6,030 nucleotides of DNA from Bacteroidales bacterium. GTDB lineage: Bacteria > Bacteroidota > Bacteroidia > Bacteroidales > WCHB1-69. The notes under the pieces were generated by a model that was given only the letters and a program-made list of their open reading frames with translations, searched no databases and was not told the DNA's origin. The position numbers and the translations under genes are program-made. Location of the stretch: positions 1 through 6,030 of the forward strand of contig JAISTU010000081.1 in NCBI GenBank assembly GCA_031272415.1, given 5' to 3'. Positions 1-6,003 of the stretch are shown piece by piece (positions within the stretch are counted from its first letter, which is position 1; each line of letters begins with the position of its first letter).

Positions 1-18
1 CACTCTACACTCTAATAA

Positions 19-1953
19 TCATATTTTCAGTTCACCGCTCACTTCTGTTCCTTCACCGTGTTTGGAGTCGAAATCAATGTTTCCGTTGTAGGCGGCAATA
101 CGCTCTTTTATGTTGAGCAAGCCCATACCGTGAGCAACTTTTTGTATGTCAAAGCCATCGCCGTCATCTTGTACTGTGAAGGCAATACGGTCAGGCTCTT
201 GCATCAATTGAACAATAATGTGTGCGGCATGTGCATGTTTTAAAGCATTGTTAACCAATTCATAAATAACACGATATACTGTAACTTCTACTTTTTGTTC
301 CAACCGTTTTTCATTACCGTAATAATGAAATTCGGCAATAGGTATGGCTGCGCAAAAGTCTGATAATGCGGTTTTTAAGCCATAACGAGACAAAGAATCC
401 GGCATTAGGTGATGTGCTACACGTCTGAGTTCCGAAATAGAATTGTCCAACATTTTGAGAGCCTTGTCAAATGCTTGCACATCTGCCTGCTCTATATATG
501 CTCCGCCTTTCATATTGCTCAAATTGAGTTTTACGACCGATAACATACCTCCCAAACCGTCGTGCAGGTCGCGGGCAAGTCGTGTCCGCTCTGCTGTTTC
601 GCCGTCCAAAACCGCCTGTGTAGCCACTAATTGTTTTTCTTGCTCCAATTGTTTTACTTTTTGTTCGGCTAATTTTTTTCTTTGATTGATAATTCTATGT
701 CTCAATGCCAAAACGACTACCGACAGCAACAAAGTCAATCCGATAGCGAGCGTTAATCCGATAATAAATTTACGCTCTTTTTGCATACTTGCAATTTGAG
801 CCTCTTTTTTCTCTGTTTCATATTTGATGGACAACTCTTCCGATGCCTTTAAAAGTTTATCATTATTGACAATATTTCTGATAGAATCGGCATCATTTCG
901 CCATTTTTCCGCACTTTCAAAATCATTTTTTATCAATGCCAAATCTGCCAATATTTCCATTGCCGCAGACATGTCGGTATGGATGGTGTCGCGTTGGGCA
1001 ATTTGTAGCGATTGACGAGCATATTTTTCACTTTTATCAAATTGTTTTTGTTTAAATGCCAACATTGACAAATTGCGTGTTGCCGACGCAATGCCAAATG
1101 AAAATTCCATATCCGAATACATAGAAAGTGCGGTTTGCAAACACTCTTCCGCCTTTTGATACTCTTTTTTCTCCGTATAAATCATACCCAAGCCATCGTA
1201 AGACATGGAAGATAAAAATGCGTCTCCGCTTTGGATGGCTATTTGGAACAGTTGTTCGGCTCTATCATATTGCGGAGGCTGAACGGAGAGACAAACGGTC
1301 GCCATATCAACCAAAATAGACAGATATTTATATGATTGAGTATCAACATATTGCAATGCTAATTCGCCATTTTCAAGGGCTTTATCCCAGCGTTCTAAGT
1401 GCGAATAAACCAATTGCAGCATATAATAGTTTTGAGCATAATACCTTTTGGGTGCATTTTTTTCTTTGTCAAGCAGAGAAAAAACGTTATAGAATTGTTG
1501 CAAAGCCAACTCAAAATAGCCTTTATTATCATAACTGATGCCCAGATTTCCATAGCAGAGCCATCGACAGTAGAAGTCGCCCTTTTGTTCTGCAATGGGG
1601 ATATAATTTTGCCACATTTTGAATATAGAGTCGTACATGCCTTGATAATTCAGGATGTCAGCAATGCCCACCGAAGCTATCAATTCGCCTTTGAGCCATT
1701 TCAAATTTTGGCTTAATTGTTTAGCCTTTTCATAATTAGCCATTGCCGATTCAATATTACCTTCGGAAAAACAGGCTTCGCCAATGGCAATGTACAACTC
1801 GACCGCATTAGTATCTTTTGCAGCCGTTTTGAGTACTTTTTGTAAACTATCCAATTCCGATGATTGAGCCTGCAAAAAACAGACACTCAACATCCCCACA
1901 AAAAGTGTTATTATTTTCATAATCAATATATTAGCATTTTTTAAAACTTTCAT
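19..1953 (-). CDS. TPR-containing sensor histidine kinase (HisKA_3 / NarL-DegS-like class)
   Basis: This is a 644-residue membrane sensor kinase that should autophosphorylate on histidine and pass the phosphate to a response regulator. Residues 12-30 form a signal-peptide-like segment ending in LQAQ. Residues about 50-360 hold several TPR-like helical pairs, for example near 131-163, 250-282 and 291-323. One membrane helix follows at about 396-417, then a charged coiled coil at about 421-455. The H-box is RDLHDGLGGML with the phospho-acceptor at His464, followed by the HHLMPDSL...GL..AL segment typical of HisKA_3 kinases. The ATPase domain is complete: N-box ELVNNALKHA (565-574), G1 DDGDGFD (596-602), G2 GMGLLNIKER (609-618) and GEGT (633-636). 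The predicted topology is TPR in the periplasm and kinase in the cytoplasm. The start at 1953 lies 15 bp after the barrel gene's stop. An internal ATG at 1920 would give a tidier signal peptide and is a real alternative. No receiver or DNA-binding domain is present, so the partner regulator is encoded elsewhere. Confidence 0.95.
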   Translation of the reverse strand: MKVLKNANILIMKIITLFVGMLSVCFLQAQSSELDSLQKVLKTAAKDTNAVELYIAIGEACFSEGNIESAMANYEKAKQLSQNLKWLKGELIASVGIADILNYQGMYDSIFKMWQNYIPIAEQKGDFYCRWLCYGNLGISYDNKGYFELALQQFYNVFSLLDKEKNAPKRYYAQNYYMLQLVYSHLERWDKALENGELALQYVDTQSYKYLSILVDMATVCLSVQPPQYDRAEQLFQIAIQSGDAFLSSMSYDGLGMIYTEKKEYQKAEECLQTALSMYSDMEFSFGIASATRNLSMLAFKQKQFDKSEKYARQSLQIAQRDTIHTDMSAAMEILADLALIKNDFESAEKWRNDADSIRNIVNNDKLLKASEELSIKYETEKKEAQIASMQKERKFIIGLTLAIGLTLLLSVVVLALRHRIINQRKKLAEQKVKQLEQEKQLVATQAVLDGETAERTRLARDLHDGLGGMLSVVKLNLSNMKGGAYIEQADVQAFDKALKMLDNSISELRRVAHHLMPDSLSRYGLKTALSDFCAAIPIAEFHYYGNEKRLEQKVEVTVYRVIYELVNNALKHAHAAHIIVQLMQEPDRIAFTVQDDGDGFDIQKVAHGMGLLNIKERIAAYNGNIDFDSKHGEGTEVSGELKI

Positions 1954-1968
1954 ATTTATTATATTTGT

Positions 1969-4470
1969 TTATTGTTCATAATCGTCAGCGGGGTCATCAA
2001 TAGTTCTGATTTTGCGTTTGGTTTTATAATTAACCAATTGATAGGAAACCGTTATCCAAAATTGACGGGAGTCTCTGTAGCGGTACATTTTGCTGTAAAA
2101 ACTTGAATTTGAGGTAGTTCCAAAAGATTCAACAGAAACTTGATTGGTGCCAAAAATATCTGAAACTCGCAAAGAAATGGACAATGCTTTTTTGAAAAAA
2201 CTCTTTTTAAATCCAAAATCCATTCCCCATGTTGCCGCCATTGTACCTTGTCCTGCACCGCCACTTTCAAAGCCCATACTGTTCAAAGTGAGGGTCGGCG
2301 AACGGTAATAAGCACTCAATTGAATTTGAATATCATATTTGAGTTCAAAATTGTTATTTAATCGCAATTGAGCCGTTACATTATTGGCTAATGTATTGTC
2401 ATAAAGGCTGTCTGCATTGACAAACATTTGATACAAACTGCCGGTAAGACTTAATTTCCAAAATTTAAATATATCTTGTTGATACGACAATTCCAAACCG
2501 TAAGAATGGCTGTTATTAAGGTTTTGATAAGTGGTCAGCGTTGTAGAATCGTTAATAAGAATAGTGTATCGCGAAATAATGTCATATCTGTAACGGTAAA
2601 AAATGCTTGCCGAAAGCGAAGTTTTATTTTTCATAAACAAATACCCCAAATCAAAAGATTGCGTAAATTCAGGCTTTAATTTGCGGTTACCCTGACTTAA
2701 ATTCAGTTTATCGGCATCATTTAAATAGGGATTTAACTGCGGACCACGCGGACGTCCGACTCGCATACTGTACCCAAATTGTATGGAGTGAATATCATTG
2801 AAATCGTACCTCAAATGCACTGTCGGGAAAACATTAAAATAAGGTTTTGGAATGTAATCTTCTGATTCTGTGGCTAATTGAGATTGAATATTTGCCAATT
2901 CAGCCCGCAAACCAACCTGATATTTGAATTTGGTACGAATGGAATTGGAATAAATCAAATAAACGGCATTGATATATTGTATATATTTAGATGAATTGTC
3001 GCGGGTGCTGTCGGAAACCAATTGGGTAAGGTCTTCGCCGACAAAGTAACGATAATCGTCTTTATCCATTTGATAATTAAACTTATAGCCTGTTTCCAAT
3101 CTGCCTCCGTTGCCTATCGGTGTAACAAAATCCAATTGCGCCGTCCCCCTGTAATTAGCCGCATCGGTGATAGATTTTTGGACAAAATGCCGATTGGTGG
3201 GATAATAAAAAATCTGCTCCATATTGTTTTGATTGTTCCTATCGGACTGCGAAAATGACAAATCTATACTCAACGTTTGACCCTTAACCTTTTGAGAAGT
3301 ATAACTGTAATTAAAGCCTCCACTCCAACTATTGCTGCCGATAACAGGCACTTCCGAAATTTGGTCATAGTAAGAAACGGTATCATATAATTGCTTGGTA
3401 GTCAAGTAGTTAATTTCACTTTTATTTCCAAAACCTCTTCTGCGAAAACTAAAATCAAACGAAATAGTATTGGCATCATTGATAAAATAATCCAATCCTG
3501 CACGCACATTTTGTGGCATTCCGCTGCTGTTGCCTGTACCTGTTTGTGTCAAAAATGTGGTGTCGTTATTGAAAACATTATCTCTCTCTAAATCAGAGAA
3601 ATGATGCATCGAAAAACGTCTAAAATTATAACTGACATAAAAATTAACCTTATTATACATAAAATTGAGGCTTGCACTTGCACTGTAATTGCCAAAGTAG
3701 AAGTTTTTTTTGTAATTTGTAATCCCTGTTCCTAAGGAGACGCTGGCATTGAGCCCTAATTTTTTCTCTTTTTTGAGTACCACATTGATAATACCTGACA
3801 CGCCATCGGGGTCATACTTTGCCGAAGGATTGGTAACGACTTCAATTTTTTCAATGCTTTCGGCAGGTATTTCACTCATTGTCAAATTAGTAGGACGCCC
3901 ATTAACCAAAATGGTAACACTTTCAGAGCCACGCAAACTTACATTGCCGTCCAAATCCACACTCACAGACGGAATATTGCTCAAAACATCTTCCCCTGTC
4001 GCCCCGGTGGTAACAATATCTTTATCTACATTGAAAACACGTTTATCAAGGTTGTTTTGAATCATTTCTTTTTCTGCTGCAATGGTAACCCCTTCCAATT
4101 TGGTAGCAGTTGTCTTAAATTGCTGTTTTCCAAATGAATACGTTGGTTTTTCGGCAGTTAGAACTATATTGGAGAGAAAAATAGGTTTATAGCCTATGTA
4201 AGTGATTCTCAACAAATAAGTACCCAACGGCAATTTGTCAATTTTAATTTTTCCTTTTTCGTCAGAAATAGAGCCTGCCACCAGCGAACTATCAGACGGT
4301 TTTAATGCCGCAACTGTAACATAATCAAGCGGTTTATCATCCTCATCCGTAATAGTGCCGGATATAACTCCAATCGGATTTTCTGTTGCTTTTGTCTGTG
4401 CTTGTGCCTGTTTGCTCAATAAAAACAAACTACAAATCATTAAAATATAATAAGAACTTTTTTTATTCAT
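1969..4470 (-). CDS. TonB-dependent-receptor-like outer-membrane beta-barrel protein
   Basis: This 833-residue protein is predicted to sit in the outer membrane. Residues 1-25 are a signal peptide ending in QAQAQ. Residues about 34-112 are a carboxypeptidase-regulatory-like beta-sandwich (GTITDEDDKPLDYVTV, then GTYLLRITYIGYKP). Residues about 126-234 are a plug domain with the usual SLRG, VNGRPT, IEVVTNPSAKYDPDG and GIINV motifs. The rest is a barrel rich in alternating aromatic strands, ending at about 804-813 (FWITVSYQLV), followed by a charged tail of about 20 residues. Length and order match the Bacteroidota outer-membrane beta-barrel (OMP_b-brl_3-like) receptors rather than SusC, and no SusD neighbour is seen. 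The substrate cannot be told. The ATG at 4470 is preferred over a TTG at 4509 because it places the signal peptide at the N-terminus and sits just after a Bacteroidota-type -7 box. The kinase gene follows after 15 bp, so the two are probably co-transcribed. Confidence 0.93.
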   Translation of the reverse strand: MNKKSSYYILMICSLFLLSKQAQAQTKATENPIGVISGTITDEDDKPLDYVTVAALKPSDSSLVAGSISDEKGKIKIDKLPLGTYLLRITYIGYKPIFLSNIVLTAEKPTYSFGKQQFKTTATKLEGVTIAAEKEMIQNNLDKRVFNVDKDIVTTGATGEDVLSNIPSVSVDLDGNVSLRGSESVTILVNGRPTNLTMSEIPAESIEKIEVVTNPSAKYDPDGVSGIINVVLKKEKKLGLNASVSLGTGITNYKKNFYFGNYSASASLNFMYNKVNFYVSYNFRRFSMHHFSDLERDNVFNNDTTFLTQTGTGNSSGMPQNVRAGLDYFINDANTISFDFSFRRRGFGNKSEINYLTTKQLYDTVSYYDQISEVPVIGSNSWSGGFNYSYTSQKVKGQTLSIDLSFSQSDRNNQNNMEQIFYYPTNRHFVQKSITDAANYRGTAQLDFVTPIGNGGRLETGYKFNYQMDKDDYRYFVGEDLTQLVSDSTRDNSSKYIQYINAVYLIYSNSIRTKFKYQVGLRAELANIQSQLATESEDYIPKPYFNVFPTVHLRYDFNDIHSIQFGYSMRVGRPRGPQLNPYLNDADKLNLSQGNRKLKPEFTQSFDLGYLFMKNKTSLSASIFYRYRYDIISRYTILINDSTTLTTYQNLNNSHSYGLELSYQQDIFKFWKLSLTGSLYQMFVNADSLYDNTLANNVTAQLRLNNNFELKYDIQIQLSAYYRSPTLTLNSMGFESGGAGQGTMAATWGMDFGFKKSFFKKALSISLRVSDIFGTNQVSVESFGTTSNSSFYSKMYRYRDSRQFWITVSYQLVNYKTKRKIRTIDDPADDYEQ

Positions 4471-4475
4471 TTTTA

Positions 4476-4509
4476 CAAAATTATTTTTAACAATAATATA
4501 TTTAAGCAA
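4476..4509 (-). promoter_or_regulatory. Candidate Bacteroidota promoter of the barrel-kinase operon
   Basis: TAATTTTG (minus strand, 4483-4476) matches the Bacteroidota -7 consensus TAnnTTTG exactly. A TTG at 4509-4507 could serve as the -33 element, with a 23-base spacer that is somewhat longer than usual. The -7 box ends 5 bases before the chosen ATG at 4470, so transcripts would be leaderless or nearly so. AT-rich DNA yields such boxes by chance. It is the only exact consensus match on this strand between 4471 and the terminator at 4921. Confidence 0.4.
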
Positions 4510-4643
4510 TTTTCATGCCAAGAAAAGAAATAAGAATGGAGAATTATTTTTTTTTTGCATTTTTACCCCCCTCGTCTGAAGCACGATTTTCAAAAGATTT
4601 ATATGATTACCAAGAGTTTACGAATGTAACAAATTACCCCCCC

Positions 4644-4772
4644 CTTATTTATTAAAGCACCCTTAGTAGCCCCAAAATAGCCCCCCCCCATTACCCTTAT
4701 TTTTTTGTTAATAAGGGAATAAGGGTAATTAACAGAAAAATCCTTGCTACTAAGGGAGCCTCGATAAATAAG
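4644..4772. repeat. Nested imperfect palindrome, possible MITE-like or structured element
   Basis: The left arm 4644-4670 and right arm 4746-4772 are inverted repeats of 27 bases with 23 matches. The outer 9 and inner 11 positions (CCCTTAGTAGC / GCTACTAAGGG) pair perfectly. Inside, ATTACCCTTAT (4690-4700) and ATAAGGGTAAT (4719-4729) form a perfect 11-bp palindrome, with an alternative 8-bp stem CCCTTATT/AATAAGGG (4694-4701/4710-4717). TAAGGG occurs three times on each strand within the element, including a tandem AATAAGGG pair at 4710-4725. A short outer pair, 4592-4600 with 4791-4799 (AAAAGATTT/AAATCTTTT), continues the symmetry. No coding capacity or transposase is seen. It could be a small non-autonomous element or a regulatory fold. 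Confidence 0.65.
4660..4696 (-). other. Canonical G-quadruplex motif on the minus strand
   Basis: Read on the minus strand from 4696, the order is G3, TAAT, G9, CTATTTT, G4, CTACTAA, G3, which fits the G3+N1-7 four-run rule with loops of 4, 7 and 7. A further G8 run (4644-4637) follows after 15 bases. The runs share bases with the left outer arm and the inner left arm of the palindrome, so quadruplex and hairpin would exclude each other. It lies about 190 bp upstream of the barrel gene's ATG, on that gene's coding strand. Whether it folds in the cell is unknown. Confidence 0.6.
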
Positions 4773-4920
4773 TTTTTTTTTATTGCTGTAAAATCTTTTT
4801 TCAACTTTCAACTTTTTTTTTTGCATTTTGGAATAAAAATATTATATCAAAATGTAATAAAAAAAAGTCCATGGAATGAATAGTATTTGGTATTACGCTC
4901 GCTACTAAACCCTAAAAAAC

Positions 4921-4960
4921 AAAAAATAAAGAAAAAGGCTGCCACCGAAATAACAGCCTT
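4921..4960 (-). terminator. Intrinsic terminator of the T9SS-cargo gene
   Basis: Read on the minus strand, AAGGCTG (4960-4954) pairs with CAGCCTT (4941-4935) to give a 7-bp stem with a 12-base loop. It is followed directly by a T-rich tail (TTTTTCTTTATTTTTT). It lies about 90 bp after the stop of the secreted-protein gene at 5051 and separates it from the barrel-kinase unit. Stem plus U-tract is the classical rho-independent form, and only the minus direction has a good T tail. Confidence 0.8.
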
Positions 4961-5050
4961 GAATTTGTTACATTTTAACTTTGTTTTGCAATTTGACAAT
5001 ATAAAAATGCGGTTGTATGCATAAAATTTACAAATTTAATAGGTTAACTT

Positions 5051-5848
5051 TTACTTTGTAATTTCTACTTTTTTTGTCAAAACGGCATTGTTTTTCAGCA
5101 TTTTGAGAACATAAATCCCTGACGGCAAATACGATACATCTAAGACTGCTTTATCCAAATCACTGTGTTGTTGCAAAACCTGCTGACCTATAATGTTAAA
5201 CAACTGTAAATCAGCATTTTGAGCATCCATTACAATCATCTGATTTTGCGCAGGAATGGGAAAAACAGAAATATTTTGCTCAATTTTCCTTATTTCAATG
5301 CCTGTTGCTGTTCTTACCATTCTAAAAGTGGCTGTATCCGCACCCGCATAGAAAATACTATCCGAATACTCGCCCTCTTCACTTGTAGCACTAATGCCGG
5401 ATATGGTTTGCCAATAAACAATATCTTCTAATTCAACACCTTGTGCATGACAATAGTCAATAATCGATTGTATTGGGAAAATCATGAATAAATAGAAAGG
5501 AGACAATGTATCATTAGGTAAAATAGCGTCAATCATACCGGGGTATCTTCCTGACGGATTACGGTCTATGTCAACTAACCCCGTGTCTGCGTACAATAAA
5601 AATTCCACTGTAACTTCATACCATGCAGTAGCGGGAAAAGTATCATTACTTATATTTACCACATGTAATAGGGGAATTAGATTAGTTTGCGAATCAACAT
5701 TTATTACCGCACCATCCAAATTCTCAATTGTCTGCTGCATATTGTCATCTCCTATAGTAGTATTTATTGTTTTCAATTTGACTGAATTCTGTGCAGTTGT
5801 GCTAAAAATCATGCCAATAATGGCGACAACTAATGTTATATATTTCAT
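5051..5848 (-). CDS. Secreted protein with C-terminal T9SS type A sorting domain, function unknown
   Basis: This is a 265-residue exported protein. Residues 1-20 are a signal peptide (two hydrophobic stretches, ending STTAQ). Residues about 21-190 form a region I do not recognise. It is acidic and rich in short predicted beta strands, with a single cysteine (Cys133) and no visible catalytic motif. Residues about 193-265 match the T9SS type A sorting domain: it opens with ISVFPIPAQNQM (a variant of the common VYPNPA motif), continues with LQLFNIIGQQVL and LPSGIYVLKM, and ends in a lysine-rich KKVEITK. Such domains take proteins across the outer membrane and are normally cleaved as the cargo is anchored or released. 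The function of the mature part is unknown. No promoter with the Bacteroidota -7 consensus was found directly upstream, and a good intrinsic terminator lies about 90 bp after the stop. It is probably a separate transcription unit from the barrel and kinase genes. Confidence 0.9.
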   Translation of the reverse strand: MKYITLVVAIIGMIFSTTAQNSVKLKTINTTIGDDNMQQTIENLDGAVINVDSQTNLIPLLHVVNISNDTFPATAWYEVTVEFLLYADTGLVDIDRNPSGRYPGMIDAILPNDTLSPFYLFMIFPIQSIIDYCHAQGVELEDIVYWQTISGISATSEEGEYSDSIFYAGADTATFRMVRTATGIEIRKIEQNISVFPIPAQNQMIVMDAQNADLQLFNIIGQQVLQQHSDLDKAVLDVSYLPSGIYVLKMLKNNAVLTKKVEITK

Positions 5849-5859
5849 CTTATTTTATT

Positions 5860-6003
5860 TTAGAAATTATTAATTACAACAATTAAAGGAGTTATCCGAT
5901 TTTTGGATAACTCCTTCTGGCATCCACTAAAGATACCACTTCCAATTATCATCACCATAATGATAATTCCTGTTATGCATTTTGTTAAAATATTATTGCA
6001 CAT
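5860..6003 (-). CDS. Possible small lipoprotein (47 residues)
   Basis: An ATG at 6003 opens a 47-codon frame ending in TAA at 5860, only 11 bp before the ATG of the T9SS-cargo gene. The product starts MCNNILTK, has a strongly hydrophobic stretch at about residues 10-25, then FSGCQKEL with a lipobox-like cysteine at residue 28. The SGCQKE ending is a common look for Bacteroidota lipoproteins. The mature part would be only about 20 residues. The frame is also open upstream to the window edge. Against it: the frame runs through a perfect 12-bp hairpin that could be a terminator, the DNA is AT-rich, and the tail has no recognisable domain. It may be a true small lipoprotein, the remnant of a longer one, or chance. 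Confidence 0.27.
   Translation of the reverse strand: MCNNILTKCITGIIIMVMIIGSGIFSGCQKELSKNRITPLIVVINNF
5886..5916 (-). terminator. Perfect 12-bp hairpin, possible terminator or attenuator
   Basis: AAGGAGTTATCC (5886-5897) and GGATAACTCCTT (5905-5916) are perfectly complementary, with a 7-base loop. On the minus strand the stem is followed by TTTAATTGTTG, a weak T tract, and on the plus strand by no T tract at all. It could end a transcript coming from beyond the right edge, or attenuate the secreted-protein gene, whose ATG is about 38 bp further on. It lies inside the short lipoprotein-like frame, and the two readings are in tension. Confidence 0.5.

Larger units (their letters stand above)
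4547..4829 (+). repeat. 17-bp direct repeat T10-GCATTTT flanking the palindrome
   Basis: A run of exactly ten T followed by GCATTTT occurs at 4547-4563 and again at 4813-4829, 249 bp apart, on either side of the palindromic element. It is low in complexity, so it may be chance, or a duplication left by insertion or slippage. Confidence 0.35.
4623..4974. repeat. 13-bp inverted repeat pair bounding 352 bp
   Basis: AATGTAACAAATT at 4623-4635 recurs as its exact reverse complement at 4962-4974. The pair encloses the palindrome, the poly-C tracts and the terminator of the secreted-protein gene. Both copies point inwards, as terminal inverted repeats would. No target-site duplication is evident outside them, and the sequence is AT-rich, so chance is possible. 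Confidence 0.4.
4471..5050. other. Non-coding interval between the secreted-protein gene and the barrel gene
   Basis: No convincing gene lies here. From right to left it holds the short 3' region and terminator of the secreted-protein gene (4921-5050), AT-rich DNA with an isolated GCTACTAA (4901-4908), two tandem TTTCAAC copies (4799-4812), the nested palindrome (4644-4772), poly-C tracts (C6 at 4566-4571, C8 at 4637-4644, C9 at 4681-4689), several T8-T10 runs, and the candidate promoter next to the barrel gene. The one longer open frame, 75 codons at 4599-4826, is low-complexity and looks accidental. Confidence 0.8.

Noticed and set aside
1399..1716. 105-codon plus-strand open frame
   Set aside because: It lies wholly inside the TPR region of the kinase gene on the opposite strand and has no domain. 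It is a shadow of the real gene, like the other plus-strand frames over the three main genes.
3704..3711. A8 run inside the barrel gene (minus strand), a possible slippage site
   Set aside because: The frame is intact through it, it encodes Lys-Lys-Asn, and such runs are common in AT-rich coding DNA. Nothing indicates programmed frameshifting.
1969..4470. SusC-type glycan importer
   Set aside because: The protein is shorter than SusC proteins and has no SusD partner in the window. The plug and barrel look like the general outer-membrane beta-barrel receptor family.
4471..4509. TTG start at 4509 for the barrel gene, adding 13 residues
   Set aside because: The ATG at 4470 starts a normal signal peptide, and the extension would overlap the candidate promoter.
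4502..4516. Four-codon upstream frame ATG-AAA-ATT-GCT-TAA before the barrel gene
   Set aside because: It would matter only if transcription starts further upstream, and so short a frame is expected by chance.
4560..4780. CRISPR array or tandem repeat array
   Set aside because: The repeats are inverted and nested rather than direct and evenly spaced, and no cas gene is present.
4599..4826. 75-codon minus-strand open frame in the gap upstream of the barrel gene
   Set aside because: It runs through both palindromes, the C8 and C9 tracts and T runs, and gives a lysine- and glycine-rich product with no domain. It looks like an accident of low-complexity DNA.
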